59,300 bases of DNA from Kiritimatiellia bacterium (GTDB lineage: Bacteria > Verrucomicrobiota > Kiritimatiellia > RFP12 > UBA1067). A program made the translations under genes and the position numbers. Position 1 is the first letter of the stretch, and each line of letters starts with the position of its first letter. The notes under the pieces were generated by a model. The model was not told where the DNA came from and did no database searches. It worked only from the letters and a program-made list of their open reading frames with translations. Location: positions 1 through 59,300 of the forward strand of contig JAKSOZ010000008.1 in NCBI GenBank assembly GCA_024405265.1. The letters run 5' to 3'. Positions 50,947-59,145 of this stretch are shown here, one piece after another.

Positions 50947-51464
50947 TTAACGATATCCTTTCCGGCATAGATGGCAAAAGTGCGAATTCTCCCGGCGCCC
51001 ATAGTCTGTCTCGGCAAATAGCGAACTCCGGCGATCTCATATTCGGCACCGAGATTAACGACGATGACATGAGGATGGTCGGGCTTCATATCCGACCAAC
51101 GCGTGTGCCAATGATTACGATTCTCGCCATCGATCGCATTTTCGGCCTTCCCGTCTTCTTTAGCGAGCTCCTCCGAGTCGACATATGCAACCGACCACTT
51201 TTCATGCGGAATATCTTGCCCCCAAGCATCATAAACATCGAACTCCGAAATCGCCGCAAAAGGCTGACCATCCCACGCGCTTCGCGATTCGATCGCGAAG
51301 TAAGTCGCCTTAACAGGAGCGAACTTGAAAATTTGCTGATTCGACGAATTCTGGAACTCGCTAACCATAATCGGTCGACCCAATTCAATGACTTTAGCGG
51401 GGCGATCCGCCTTCGCGACTATGGCGATCAATGCCGCGATCATGAATACCATTATCCGTTTCAT
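50943..51464 (-). CDS. Secreted discoidin (F5/8 type C)-like protein
   Basis: The 173-aa protein starts with a signal peptide (MKRIMVFMIAALIAIVAKAD) and has the jelly-roll pattern 'NAIDGENRNHWHTRW', 'HPHVIVVNLGAEYEIAGVRYLPRQ', typical of carbohydrate-binding discoidin domains. It overlaps the sulfatase start, suggesting the two work on the same glycan, with this protein as a binding module. This partnership is an inference. It also overlaps the U32 protease stop by four bases. Confidence 0.82.
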   Translation of the reverse strand: MKRIMVFMIAALIAIVAKADRPAKVIELGRPIMVSEFQNSSNQQIFKFAPVKATYFAIESRSAWDGQPFAAISEFDVYDAWGQDIPHEKWSVAYVDSEELAKEDGKAENAIDGENRNHWHTRWSDMKPDHPHVIVVNLGAEYEIAGVRYLPRQTMGAGRIRTFAIYAGKDIVK

Positions 51465-52705
51465 GAATTTAACTCCTTTTTTTCTTCTATATAAAACACT
51501 TTATCGCCGACGCGGCACCGAGGAGCCTTAAAGGTCACCCAATTGCCGCGCTCGGCCTTCGTCACGACTTCCTCGTCGCGACGCATCTCACCGAGAACGA
51601 ATTCCTCGACCCCGGTGGTCTTGCCGTGAATCTGTAAAGTTTCCCCGCGCATCGGTTCATGATCTTGAACTTTGACCTGCGCGATCCCGGCTTTGGCGAA
51701 ATAATCGATGACTATCCCGACGTGACGTTTTACGGTCGTCGCTAGAGAATCTTCCGAGTCCGTCATCTGATCGACGCCGGGCCGACCGTAATACATCCCG
51801 ACCGAAAACTCCCGATGAAAAACTTTCTTGACTTCCTCTGTCAATTCGGAAACAAGCGCTTGAGTGTACGTCCCTTCCGCGACCGCATCTACCGCGCGGC
51901 GATAAGCCGAAACCACCGTCTTCACGTACTCCGGATTACGCGCGCGACCTTCGATCTTGAAAGATCGGATCCCCGCCTCAATAAGCTTATCCACGAAAGC
52001 GAGCGAGCAAAGATCTTTCGCCGAAAGAACCGTATGAGGCTCGACGACGAACTCGGTATCCGATTCGTGAACGGGCTTACCTTCCTTATCAGTATAAAGA
52101 TCAACCGCCTTGACGAGAAAGCGACGGCGACAGGGCTGATGACATTCGCCGCGATTCGCGCTGCAACCGAATGCCTCATGGCTCATGAGACAACGCCCTG
52201 AGAGCGCGACACATTGCGCGCCATGCACGAAAGTCTCGACTTCAATATCCGCTTCTTCGATGATTTTCTTAACTTCACTGAGCGAGCATTCGCGCGCGAG
52301 AACAACTCGCTCCGCGCCCTGCGCTTTCAAGAACTTCGCCGCAACCGAATTCGAGCAACTCATCTGAGTCGAAATATGAAAAACGGCGTCGTGCTTCTTG
52401 CAAAGTTCAATCACGCCCCAGTCGGCCACTATGAACGCATCAACATAGTTCTTGGCGTATTTGATAAGCTCTTCCACTTCTTCGATTTCGCCTTCGTAGA
52501 TAATCGAATTCAGCGTGAGATATATTTTCTTATCTCCTACTATCGAGCGAATCTCAGGAAGGTCGTCCTTGCAGAAATTCGCGCTTGCACGTTGACGCAT
52601 ATTGAAAGAACCGAGTCCGAGATAAACGGCATCCGCGCCGGCCGCTAAGGCCGCCCTTAAAGCAACGAAATCTCCTGCAGGAGCTAATATTTCTGGCTTA
52701 ACCAT
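51461..52705 (-). CDS. Peptidase U32 family protein (TrhP/RlhA type)
   Basis: The 414-aa protein starts 'KPEILAPAGDFVALRAALAA' and carries the U32 signature 'ETFVHGAQCVALSGRCLMS' plus further cysteines in 'CSANRGECHQPCRRRF', a likely iron-sulfur ligand set. U32 proteins include RNA hydroxylases (TrhP, RlhA) and collagenase-like PrtC. RNA hydroxylation is the better guess. The ATG at 52705 lies ten bases after TATAAT and has no ribosome site. Confidence 0.9.
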   Translation of the reverse strand: MVKPEILAPAGDFVALRAALAAGADAVYLGLGSFNMRQRASANFCKDDLPEIRSIVGDKKIYLTLNSIIYEGEIEEVEELIKYAKNYVDAFIVADWGVIELCKKHDAVFHISTQMSCSNSVAAKFLKAQGAERVVLARECSLSEVKKIIEEADIEVETFVHGAQCVALSGRCLMSHEAFGCSANRGECHQPCRRRFLVKAVDLYTDKEGKPVHESDTEFVVEPHTVLSAKDLCSLAFVDKLIEAGIRSFKIEGRARNPEYVKTVVSAYRRAVDAVAEGTYTQALVSELTEEVKKVFHREFSVGMYYGRPGVDQMTDSEDSLATTVKRHVGIVIDYFAKAGIAQVKVQDHEPMRGETLQIHGKTTGVEEFVLGEMRRDEEVVTKAERGNWVTFKAPRCRVGDKVFYIEEKKELNS

Positions 52706-52715
52706 TTTCGTGAAT

Positions 52716-52724
52716 ATTATACCA
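52716..52724 (-). promoter_or_regulatory. Extended -10 promoter of the U32-discoidin-sulfatase operon
   Basis: Minus strand TGGTATAAT (hexamer 52721-52716), ten bases before the ATG. The predicted leader is about three bases. The -35 is weak. Confidence 0.65.
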
Positions 52725-52760
52725 TATTATCCCGCGACGTAAAAGGATTATCCACCAACT

Positions 52761-53288
52761 TTAAGGCATGACGAAAAGAAGGACGAGGTTCGTTAAGTTG
52801 AAGAGCGCGTGATTAAGCGCTGCGCACCAAATCGAGCCCGTCTTCTTGTAAAGCCAAATCTGAGCGACGCCGAAAAAGCCAAGCGCCAAAAACGCCGCGT
52901 CGATTCCTCTAAAGTACATCACCCACGAGCCGAAAATTCGGTAATGAGTAATGATTTTCTCGTAATCGGGATAGTGCGCAAACGAAAAAAGCGCCGCGGA
53001 AAACGCGATTACGACCCAAGCGGGTACTTTAAGTAACTTCGAGGGGAGTTTCCAAAAAAGTCCGCGAAAAAGAAACTCCTCCATTATGGGCGCCAGGACG
53101 AGGACTTGAAGGAGGATACTTAGGAAAGTGAGATTAAAACCCGCCGCTTTCTTAACGACATCCAAGCTTCCTTGATCGGGAAGCGTGATCCCGAAAAGTT
53201 CCGCGGCACATTTCGTCAAAAAGCATAGACCGATGGTCGCTATCGCGATCACCGGCCATGCTTTTAGTGTAAAAATGAATTTTTTCAC
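52761..53288 (-). CDS. CPBP-family intramembrane metalloprotease
   Basis: The 175-aa membrane protein has the CPBP motifs: '[10 protein letters not shown]' near residue 71, 'FSFAHYPDY' near residue 102 and '[11 protein letters not shown]' near residue 157, holding the catalytic Glu and His residues. Relatives cleave membrane substrates or serve in bacteriocin immunity. The substrate is unknown. It overlaps aspS by four bases. Confidence 0.9.
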   Translation of the reverse strand: MKKFIFTLKAWPVIAIATIGLCFLTKCAAELFGITLPDQGSLDVVKKAAGFNLTFLSILLQVLVLAPIMEEFLFRGLFWKLPSKLLKVPAWVVIAFSAALFSFAHYPDYEKIITHYRIFGSWVMYFRGIDAAFLALGFFGVAQIWLYKKTGSIWCAALNHALFNLTNLVLLFVMP

Positions 53289-55087
53289 TTAGCTTCGACT
53301 TCCGAGCCCGTTCCGCGAATCTTGATGTGGAGTTCGCGGAGCTGCTGCTCGGTAACGTAGTTCGGCGCGTTCATCATGAGGTCCTGGGCCTTCTGATTCA
53401 TCGGGAAGGCGATGACCTCGCGGATGTTGGGCGTGTCGGTGAGGAGCATGACCATGCGGTCGACGCCCGGGGCGATGCCGCCGTGCGGCGGCGCGCCGTA
53501 CTGGAACGCGTTGTAGAGGCAGCCGAACTTCTGCTGGACGACTTCCTTCGGATAGCCGGCGATTTCGAACGCCTTCTCCATGATGTCGATGCGGTGGTTA
53601 CGAATCGCGCCCGAAGAGAGCTCGATGCCGTTGCAAACGACGTCGTACTGATACGCTTCGATCGTAAGCGGTTCCTTGGTTGTAAGCGCTTCGAGGCCAC
53701 CCTGAGGCATCGAGAAAGGATTGTGCGAGAAGATGATCTTGCCGGTTTCGGGATCCTTTTCGAAGAACGGGAAGTCGACGATCCAGCAGAACTTATAGCA
53801 GTTATGCTCGCGGATGTCGTTCGTCATGTTGTCGGCGATGTTCGTACGAACGAGGCCCGAAAGACGGTTGCACTCATCGACATCGGCCGCCATGAAGAAG
53901 AGGCAGTCGCCCTTTTCCATCTTCGAGATGGCCTTCATCTCGTCGAGCTGCTCGGGAGTCAAGAACTTCGCAATCGGGCCTTTGAGTTCGCCTTCGGGCG
54001 TCCAGCTGATGTAGCCGAGGCCCTTGCCGCCGTTCGCCTTAACGAAAGCTTCGCGCTTATCGAACCACGTACGCGTTTCAACGCCAACGATGCCCTTGAC
54101 GAGAAGGCCCTTGACGAGACCGCCATTCTCAACGCAGCTCGCGAACGCCTTGAAGCTCGCGCGCTTGAAGAAGTCGGACATATCGAACCACTTGAGGGGA
54201 TTACGAAGGTCGGGTTTGTCCGAACCGTAGGTCATCATCGCGTCGCGATACTTGATGCGAGGCCAAGGAGCTTCGTTGCAGGTCCAAGTCGAGAACTTCT
54301 TGAAGGTCTTACCGACGACGTCTTCGACGACCGCGAAGATTTCGTCCTGAGTCGCGTAGGACATTTCAATATCCATCTGATAGAACTCGCCCGGGGAGCG
54401 GTCCGCACGCGCGGCTTCATCGCGGAAGCAAGGCGCGATCTGGAAATACTTGTCGAAGCCCGAGACCATGAGAAGCTGCTTGAACATCTGGGGCGCCTGA
54501 GGAAGCGCGTAGAACATGCCGCGGTGAATACGGCTCGGAACGAGGTAGTCACGCGCTCCTTCGGGGCTCGAAGCGGTCAAAATCGGCGTCTGGAATTCGT
54601 TGAAGCCCTTCTCCCACATCTGTTCGCGGAGGAACTTGATGACCTGGGAGCGGAGGATGATGTTGTTGTGGAGCTTTTCACGACGAAGGTCGAGGTAGCG
54701 GTGCTTGAGACGGACGTCTTCGGACTCGTCGGCCTTTTCATCGGGGACGTAAATCGGGGTGACTTCCGAAGCGGACTCCATGATAAGCTCGTTCGCTTCG
54801 ATTTCGATTTCGCCCGTCGGGAGGTCCGAGTTGATGGTCTCGGGCGTACGGAGCTTCACTTCGCCGGTAACCGTGATGACCGACTCGAGGTGGGCCTTTT
54901 CGACCTGACTAAAGAAGCTGCGCGAGGGGTGAACGACGATCTGGGTAAGACCATAGTGGTCACGAAGGTCGACGAAGAGAATTCCGCCATGATCGCGAAG
55001 ACGGAACATCCAACCGGAAAGCTTTACGGTCTTGCCCGCGTCCGAGGCGCGGAGCTCATTACAAGTATGTGTACGATAAGGATGCAT
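53285..55087 (-). CDS. aspS: Aspartyl-tRNA synthetase
   Basis: The 600-aa class II synthetase is of bacterial type: OB-fold anticodon domain (1-110, '[20 protein letters not shown]'), motif 2 '[19 protein letters not shown]' near residue 217, the bacterial GAD insertion (about 280-420) and motif 3 '[13 protein letters not shown]' near residue 540. The length matches E. coli AspRS (590). It charges tRNA-Asp. The ribosome site GGAGG is three bases from the ATG, which is close but usable. Confidence 0.97.
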   Translation of the reverse strand: MHPYRTHTCNELRASDAGKTVKLSGWMFRLRDHGGILFVDLRDHYGLTQIVVHPSRSFFSQVEKAHLESVITVTGEVKLRTPETINSDLPTGEIEIEANELIMESASEVTPIYVPDEKADESEDVRLKHRYLDLRREKLHNNIILRSQVIKFLREQMWEKGFNEFQTPILTASSPEGARDYLVPSRIHRGMFYALPQAPQMFKQLLMVSGFDKYFQIAPCFRDEAARADRSPGEFYQMDIEMSYATQDEIFAVVEDVVGKTFKKFSTWTCNEAPWPRIKYRDAMMTYGSDKPDLRNPLKWFDMSDFFKRASFKAFASCVENGGLVKGLLVKGIVGVETRTWFDKREAFVKANGGKGLGYISWTPEGELKGPIAKFLTPEQLDEMKAISKMEKGDCLFFMAADVDECNRLSGLVRTNIADNMTNDIREHNCYKFCWIVDFPFFEKDPETGKIIFSHNPFSMPQGGLEALTTKEPLTIEAYQYDVVCNGIELSSGAIRNHRIDIMEKAFEIAGYPKEVVQQKFGCLYNAFQYGAPPHGGIAPGVDRMVMLLTDTPNIREVIAFPMNQKAQDLMMNAPNYVTEQQLRELHIKIRGTGSEVEAK

Positions 55088-55110
55088 AATACCTCCAAAA
55101 ATTTCGTATA

Positions 55111-55119
55111 ATTATATCA
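55111..55119 (-). promoter_or_regulatory. Extended -10 promoter of aspS
   Basis: Minus strand TGATATAAT (hexamer 55116-55111), 23 bases before the aspS ATG, with a leader carrying GGAGGT. Confidence 0.65.
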
Positions 55120-55177
55120 TATTTCCCTTATACGCCGCAACTATAAAGCCTTCTTATTCCCCCCGCTCGGAAAATTT

Positions 55178-55190
55178 GGGGTCTGTCCCC
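55178..55190. repeat. GGGGTCTGTCCCC motif, copy 1
   Basis: A 13-bp motif with complementary ends followed by GTTTTTC. Related copies occur at 57024-57036 and 58253-58265, the third in the opposite orientation. Its arrangement resembles REP-type palindromes mobilised by Y1 transposases, an inference. Confidence 0.6.
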
Positions 55191-55223
55191 GTTTTTCTTC
55201 TACGTTTGCCTTTACCTTGTGTC

Positions 55224-55379
55224 GGCGAATTTGGGGGCAATCGTACTCGCTAGCGAAAACGGCTCGATACTCTGATCCTTCAGGCGCTCGGTAATCTTTA
55301 GATTTACCTCGGCCTGAGTCTCGACGTCTCGACCTCGTTTTCGCTTAGTTCCGTTCGACTTGCGGCCCCCAAATTCGCC
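55224..55379. repeat. 156-bp hairpin element with perfect 15-bp terminal inverted repeats
   Basis: GGCGAATTTGGGGGC (55224-55238) and GCCCCCAAATTCGCC (55365-55379) are perfect inverted repeats. The interior continues as an imperfect hairpin: CGAAAACG against CGTTTTCG, and CGGTAATC against GATTTACC around a TTTA centre. No reading frame is supported. The whole 690-bp interval 55117-55805 has no gene I can support. A MITE or REP-pair (BIME-like) element is the most likely reading. Confidence 0.75.
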
Positions 55380-55540
55380 GCGCATGGCACCCTGGTCGAA
55401 TTCGGCGAGATGCCGCTTCGCTTTCGGTCTCGCTCCCGCTTTTCCCGAGTCTTTCTCTCGTTGCTTTCGCGCCCGATAACTTCGTATGCCGTCGTCGGCG
55501 GATACTCCTCCTCGGCCTACTTGTTCTCGAACGCGAAATC

Positions 55541-55665
55541 CCCGAACCGAAATCCTCGCTAAAAGCTCAGCTCGACTCTCAAGCTTGCGTCACTAGCCTC
55601 ACCTACTTCTTCGGTGCGTCTCTTGCTCGTTCCTTCCGCGCTTCTCCTGAACGGATAAGCTTAGT
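55541..55665 (-). repeat. Dispersed repeat, copy A (inverted relative to 59146-59300)
   Basis: Read on the minus strand, this stretch shares long blocks with the plus strand at the window end: CTAAGCTT, CCGTTCAGGAGAAGCGCGGA, GACGCAC/AACGCAC, GTGAGGCTAGTG, CGCAAGCTTGAG, GAGCTGAG and TTTCGGTTCGG, in the same order. It is non-coding as far as I can see. Confidence 0.75.
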
Positions 55666-55805
55666 GTGTTCGGAAGTGTGTAGAACGGAGGGAATGGGGA
55701 GTGGGTGAGTGAACGAGACCGAACCCAGCTGCCTCAGTACCTCCGCGTCGCACCCTTCTCCCCTACGAGTTCTGCTTGCGGCAGTTTCATCTGCCGCGCT
55801 CTATC

Positions 55806-56912
55806 TCACAGCCGCGTTCCGCACTCTGGACAAAACTTGAAGATTTCTTTAAGCTTGGCACCACACTCCGTACAGAACTTTTTGCTCAAAGTCGGCGTCG
55901 GCGAAACTTTTTTCTTCGCCGAGGTAAACACCAAATTCCCAATATTTATATAGGATTTGCTATTTTCAATCAATCGCTTGACCCTCGGAATTTCGTCTTC
56001 GCTATCAACGATAACCTTATTTAACGCATTACATTCCGAAAACGCATCCGACCCAATCGTCGTCACGCTTTTAGGAATCGTCACCGACGTAAGCGACCTG
56101 CAATACCCAAACGCTTTATTCCCTATCGTCGTCACGCTATTCGGTATCGTAACCGACGAAAGCGACAAGCAACCATCAAACGCAAAATCCCCAATCGTCG
56201 TCACGCTATTAGGTATCGTCACCGACGTAAGCGAACTGCAATTGTAAAACGCTTGGCAACCAATCTCCGTCACGCTATTCGGTATCGTCACCGATGTAAG
56301 TTTGTCGCAAAAGTCAAACGTATTACTCCTAATCTCCGTCACGCTATCAGGTATCGTAATCGATGTAAGCGAATCGCAACCAGAGAACGCACCATACCCA
56401 ATCGACGTCACGCTATCAGGGATCGTCACCGATGTTAGCGTTTTGCAAAATGCAAACGCCCAATCCCCAATCGTCGTCACACTATCTGGTATCGTCACCG
56501 AAGAAGGACAAGTACCTTTATACTTATAAAGGTATCCGTTTCCTAGGATAACTAAACCATCCGGCTGATTATTATAAAACGGCGTTTCGTCAAACGCACT
56601 ATTCCCGATCGTCGTCACACTCTCCGGTATCGTCACCGATGTAAGCGAACTGCAACCGAGAAACGCACATCCCCCAATCGTCGTCACTTTATATCCGCCA
56701 AGTGTCGACGGAATCGTAAGCGAACCGGAATATTCGTTAGAGTATGAATTGTGTTTAGAACCGCGAAAGGTGATTTCGGCATTATAACCGCCCTTCCCGT
56801 CATCGATAAGGTTATAATACCATTTCACACCGTTGACCGTGGTCTCATACTGATGAGCCCAAGCTCCCGCGGTCAAAACCGCGACGAAAATAAACGCGAT
56901 AAGTTTTTTCAT
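55806..56912 (-). CDS. Secreted BspA-like leucine-rich-repeat protein with C-terminal zinc ribbons
   Basis: The 368-aa protein starts with a signal peptide (MKKLIAFIFVAVLTAGAWAH), then a short domain ending 'YEYSGSLTIPSTLGG'-like, then about nine LRR_5 repeats of 23 residues of the form 'SVTIPDSVTTIGDWAFAFCK'. The end carries two C-x2-C pairs, 'KFCTECGAKLKEIFKFCPEC', a zinc-ribbon pattern. BspA-type repeats mediate adhesion in oral and gut bacteria. A zinc ribbon on an exported protein is odd. Ribosome site GGAGAA, promoter at 56940-56948. The repeats are highly similar at DNA level (for example GTCACGCTATC), so recombination is likely. Confidence 0.88.
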   Translation of the reverse strand: MKKLIAFIFVAVLTAGAWAHQYETTVNGVKWYYNLIDDGKGGYNAEITFRGSKHNSYSNEYSGSLTIPSTLGGYKVTTIGGCAFLGCSSLTSVTIPESVTTIGNSAFDETPFYNNQPDGLVILGNGYLYKYKGTCPSSVTIPDSVTTIGDWAFAFCKTLTSVTIPDSVTSIGYGAFSGCDSLTSITIPDSVTEIRSNTFDFCDKLTSVTIPNSVTEIGCQAFYNCSSLTSVTIPNSVTTIGDFAFDGCLSLSSVTIPNSVTTIGNKAFGYCRSLTSVTIPKSVTTIGSDAFSECNALNKVIVDSEDEIPRVKRLIENSKSYINIGNLVFTSAKKKVSPTPTLSKKFCTECGAKLKEIFKFCPECGTRL

Positions 56913-56939
56913 TTCATTTCTCCAAAATCATTTTCCACA

Positions 56940-56948
56940 ATTATATCA
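56940..56948 (-). promoter_or_regulatory. Extended -10 promoter of the LRR gene
   Basis: Minus strand TGATATAAT (hexamer 56945-56940), 27 bases before the ATG. The -35 is weak. Confidence 0.6.
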
Positions 56949-56980
56949 TATTTCAGCTCGTATAGGAAGCGGAAAGACCT

Positions 56981-57009
56981 AAAAAATCTGCCGCTTCGCA
57001 TCAAGCGGC
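56981..57009 (-). terminator. Rho-independent terminator after the transglycosylase-like gene
   Basis: On the minus strand a GCCGCTT / AAGCGGC stem with a 6-base loop is followed by AGATTTTTT. It lies about 38 bases past the stop codon at 57047. Confidence 0.75.
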
Positions 57010-57023
57010 GACTTCAAAATCCC

Positions 57024-57036
57024 GGGGACTGTCCCC
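57024..57036. repeat. GGGGACTGTCCCC motif, copy 2
   Basis: Perfect 5-bp inverted repeat around CTG, located 10 bases past the transglycosylase-like stop. See copies at 55178 and 58253. Confidence 0.6.
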
Positions 57037-57046
57037 ATATTTTCCG

Positions 57047-58213
57047 TCACTTCGCAAGCTTTATTTCAATCGGAACGAAAAGGTCGGGATTTTCCGCGCG
57101 CTTCATGATCTTGTCGGCATATTCTTCGCTATAATATCGATCGGTTTCCGTTCGATCACGCCGCCCATTGTAACGGCGAAGCGCGGTAGGCCAATCGTCG
57201 AAAAAGCCGCTCGGGCGCTCCGAAGCGGGACGAGCCGAAGCGCCGAAACCTTTACGCGAGAGATACATAATCGCCGCGCGGATATTCTGTTCGGCCGTTC
57301 CTTCATTGCGCTTCGTCGGCTTCTTAAGGCCGACCTGCGCCTTTTCGTTCCCCCAATCACCGGGCACATTCACTTGGACAGGATCGACTTCCCATGCGGC
57401 TTTGGAGCGAGGTCCGTTGCCGCCCGACTCTTCGATCATATGCGCTTTAACGAGCGCGGGAGTTATATTCGGAATTTTCGCCGCTTGCTTCGCGGTTCCA
57501 CCCGAGCCCTTCGCCTTGTCGGCATTGAACTCGGCTACCAACTTCGCGACAAGCGCATCATGCTTCTGATAACGCGCATCCTCGAAGCCGCGAAAAACGG
57601 GAAGTCCTTTCGAGCCCGCGATTTCGCGCTTAACTCTTTTCTCCGGCTTTTTCGTCGTGACACTCGGCGTCGTAGCCGAAGGCAAAACCTTCGCTCCTTG
57701 CAAAGGCTCGATAACATGCTTCCAAACGAACGCTTCAATCTCTTTTACCTGCGCCAGCTCATCCTTACTCAAGAATCGCCTATCGATATAGAGTTCGCCC
57801 CAATCATCGAAGAAGAGATCCCCGAGTCCATGAGTATCGACTTTATAGCGCACGGCTTCGCGAGAGGCGGGAACTTCGGCGCGGCCCTTTCTCGCTAGCT
57901 CCGCCGCATGCTTTAGGGCTCGCTCTTCCACGGCTTGTGAGATTCGGATCGCATCGCGAAAAAGGTTTACACCTTTTTCGAGTGCTTTCGTATCGACCGA
58001 GAGACCCTTCAAATCGCCCTTCCCGAGCGCCTCTTTCACTCCGCTCATCGCCGCCGCACGTTCCTCGGGAGTCATCGTCTGCATGACGCGAAACCCTTCG
58101 GCAACGAGATTGGGATCAAGTCCGCTCAAATCGAGTCCCTGACCATTAGCCTCAATCGCCAAGAGTAGCGTAGCAAAAACGTAAAGCGAAAGAAGCGTCG
58201 ACTTCATACTCAT
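57047..58213 (-). CDS. Secreted lytic-transglycosylase-like protein
   Basis: The 388-aa protein has a signal peptide (LLSLYVFATLLLAIEANGQG), a helical N-terminal region (30-130), a Ser/Thr/Lys-rich linker near residue 185-200 and a C-terminal domain with 'PALVKAHMIEESGGNGP', where the Glu of IEESGG fits the catalytic Glu of goose-type/SLT lysozyme folds, and 'IRAAIMYLSRKGFG'. It probably cleaves peptidoglycan, though the assignment rests on this one region. The ATG at 58213 follows AAGGAG at 7-base spacing. Confidence 0.75.
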   Translation of the reverse strand: MSMKSTLLSLYVFATLLLAIEANGQGLDLSGLDPNLVAEGFRVMQTMTPEERAAAMSGVKEALGKGDLKGLSVDTKALEKGVNLFRDAIRISQAVEERALKHAAELARKGRAEVPASREAVRYKVDTHGLGDLFFDDWGELYIDRRFLSKDELAQVKEIEAFVWKHVIEPLQGAKVLPSATTPSVTTKKPEKRVKREIAGSKGLPVFRGFEDARYQKHDALVAKLVAEFNADKAKGSGGTAKQAAKIPNITPALVKAHMIEESGGNGPRSKAAWEVDPVQVNVPGDWGNEKAQVGLKKPTKRNEGTAEQNIRAAIMYLSRKGFGASARPASERPSGFFDDWPTALRRYNGRRDRTETDRYYSEEYADKIMKRAENPDLFVPIEIKLAK

Positions 58214-58252
58214 TCAAATTCTCCTTGCCCCGCATCTACTCTAGATCAAAAC

Positions 58253-58265
58253 GGGGACAGACCCC
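58253..58265. repeat. GGGGACAGACCCC motif, copy 3 (inverted)
   Basis: Reverse complement of copy 1 with the flanks AAAAC...ATTTT also conserved. It precedes a purine-rich (minus strand) tract 58266-58312 made of GGTGAGAATGGGGG-like repeats. Confidence 0.6.
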
Positions 58266-58326
58266 ATTTTACCTCTTCCCTCTCTTTCCCCCTTACCCCC
58301 ATTCTCACCTATCTTGAAACCTTGTG

Positions 58327-58346
58327 GGGCTTCTAAGCAGAAGCCC
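58327..58346. other. Perfect 8-bp hairpin in non-coding DNA
   Basis: GGGCTTCT (58327-58334) pairs with AGAAGCCC (58339-58346) around AAGC. It is not followed by a T run on either strand. A second inverted repeat, ACTGTTTTTAG...CTAAAAGATTACAGT, lies just to the right (58353-58383). These may be remnants of a mobile-element end. Confidence 0.6.
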
Positions 58347-58359
58347 ATAACTACTGTTT

Positions 58360-58461
58360 TTAGTTTTCTAAAAGATTACAGTTGCAGACCCTTGCCCCCT
58401 CGACGAGATAACGTCCTTCGCTATCTCGTATAAGCGCGGCAACGACGTCGATGATCTTCAT
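58360..58461 (-). pseudogene. Truncated NUDIX hydrolase N-terminus
   Basis: The minus strand from ATG 58461 encodes 'MKIIDVVAALIRDSEGRYLV', the standard opening strand-turn-strand of MutT/NUDIX hydrolases, then diverges ('EGARVCNCNLLEN') and stops at 58360. The NUDIX box and all later parts are absent. The break occurs at about 58400, next to the hairpin cluster, so an insertion or deletion removed the rest. It starts four bases after the stop of the upstream membrane protein gene. Confidence 0.65.
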
Positions 58462-58464
58462 GCT

Positions 58465-58986
58465 TTATACCGAATCGCCGCGGTCGGCGGATTGCGCCTG
58501 CGGAATGATCTTGGAGATAAGCGTCTGTCTGATTAGAGCATATCCTTTAGCCGGGATCTCCTCCTCGAGACAAGTTCCGTCGTTAAGAATGATCTTCAAT
58601 TTACGGTAACGAAAGCCTCTGATGAGCTCAATCGGACCGACAATACCCCCAAGAGCAAAGAAATGCCATTCGACCAGTAAAACATAGCAGAACCAACGAT
58701 GATCCCACTTAAAATATTGCAGACAACTTATTATCTCGGAGACCGAGTAGTTTTTGTACATGCCGACCAACGTACAAAGCGCAAATAAACCGACTGCGCT
58801 TAGGAACAGTGATCCGATGAACTGACTCAAAGAATAACAATCTTCTTCAACCCATCGGATCTCCGAATACTTGAGATTGTGCTTCCACTTCAGCTCCTTA
58901 GTCTCCACATCATCCTTTACGAGAAGACTGTCGCCCGTAAGGAACACATTGCCTACACAATAATTAAGAGCTTTCAGATTATCCAT
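58465..58986 (-). CDS. Hypothetical membrane protein, 173 aa
   Basis: I do not recognise this protein. It has two hydrophobic segments, about residues 54-76 (FIGSLFLSAVGLFALCTLVG) and 99-120 (WFCYVLLVEWHFFALGGIVG), with a cytoplasmic-looking N-terminus (1-50, Lys- and Glu-rich) and a C-terminal charged domain. The N-terminal half resembles a small PH-like fold only in broad pattern. It has an extended -10 promoter 23 bases upstream and a GGGGTG ribosome-site-like sequence. It is followed by the NUDIX remnant. Confidence 0.6.
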   Translation of the reverse strand: MDNLKALNYCVGNVFLTGDSLLVKDDVETKELKWKHNLKYSEIRWVEEDCYSLSQFIGSLFLSAVGLFALCTLVGMYKNYSVSEIISCLQYFKWDHRWFCYVLLVEWHFFALGGIVGPIELIRGFRYRKLKIILNDGTCLEEEIPAKGYALIRQTLISKIIPQAQSADRGDSV

Positions 58987-59009
58987 ACAGCACCCCGTTC
59001 ATATAGGTT

Positions 59010-59018
59010 ATTATACCA
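59010..59018 (-). promoter_or_regulatory. Extended -10 promoter of the membrane protein gene
   Basis: Minus strand TGGTATAAT (hexamer 59015-59010), 23 bases before the ATG at 58986. Confidence 0.6.
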
Positions 59019-59145
59019 AATCCGCCGCGCGCGTGCAATCCCCCAACCGAGGGTCATGTCTGACGTGAATAGAGGGACCTTCCGTCTCGAATTTCTCGTA
59101 ATTTTTTGCCGGCTTGAAAATCAAGAATAAGGCGCTTATCTTAAG
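59019..59145. other. Non-coding stretch, nothing recognised
   Basis: No supported gene, RNA or strong hairpin is visible. It lies between the minus-strand promoter and the dispersed repeat. Confidence 0.5.

Noticed and set aside
53327..55111. A 594-codon open frame on the plus strand opposite aspS
   Set aside because: Antisense shadow of aspS. Composition and Arg/Glu/Val-rich translation are those of a complementary frame.
27926..57047. PEP-CTERM or LPXTG sorting tails on the secreted proteins
   Set aside because: I checked the C-termini of the C10 peptidase, beta-helix, sulfatase, LRR and transglycosylase-like proteins and saw no such motif followed by a membrane helix and basic end.
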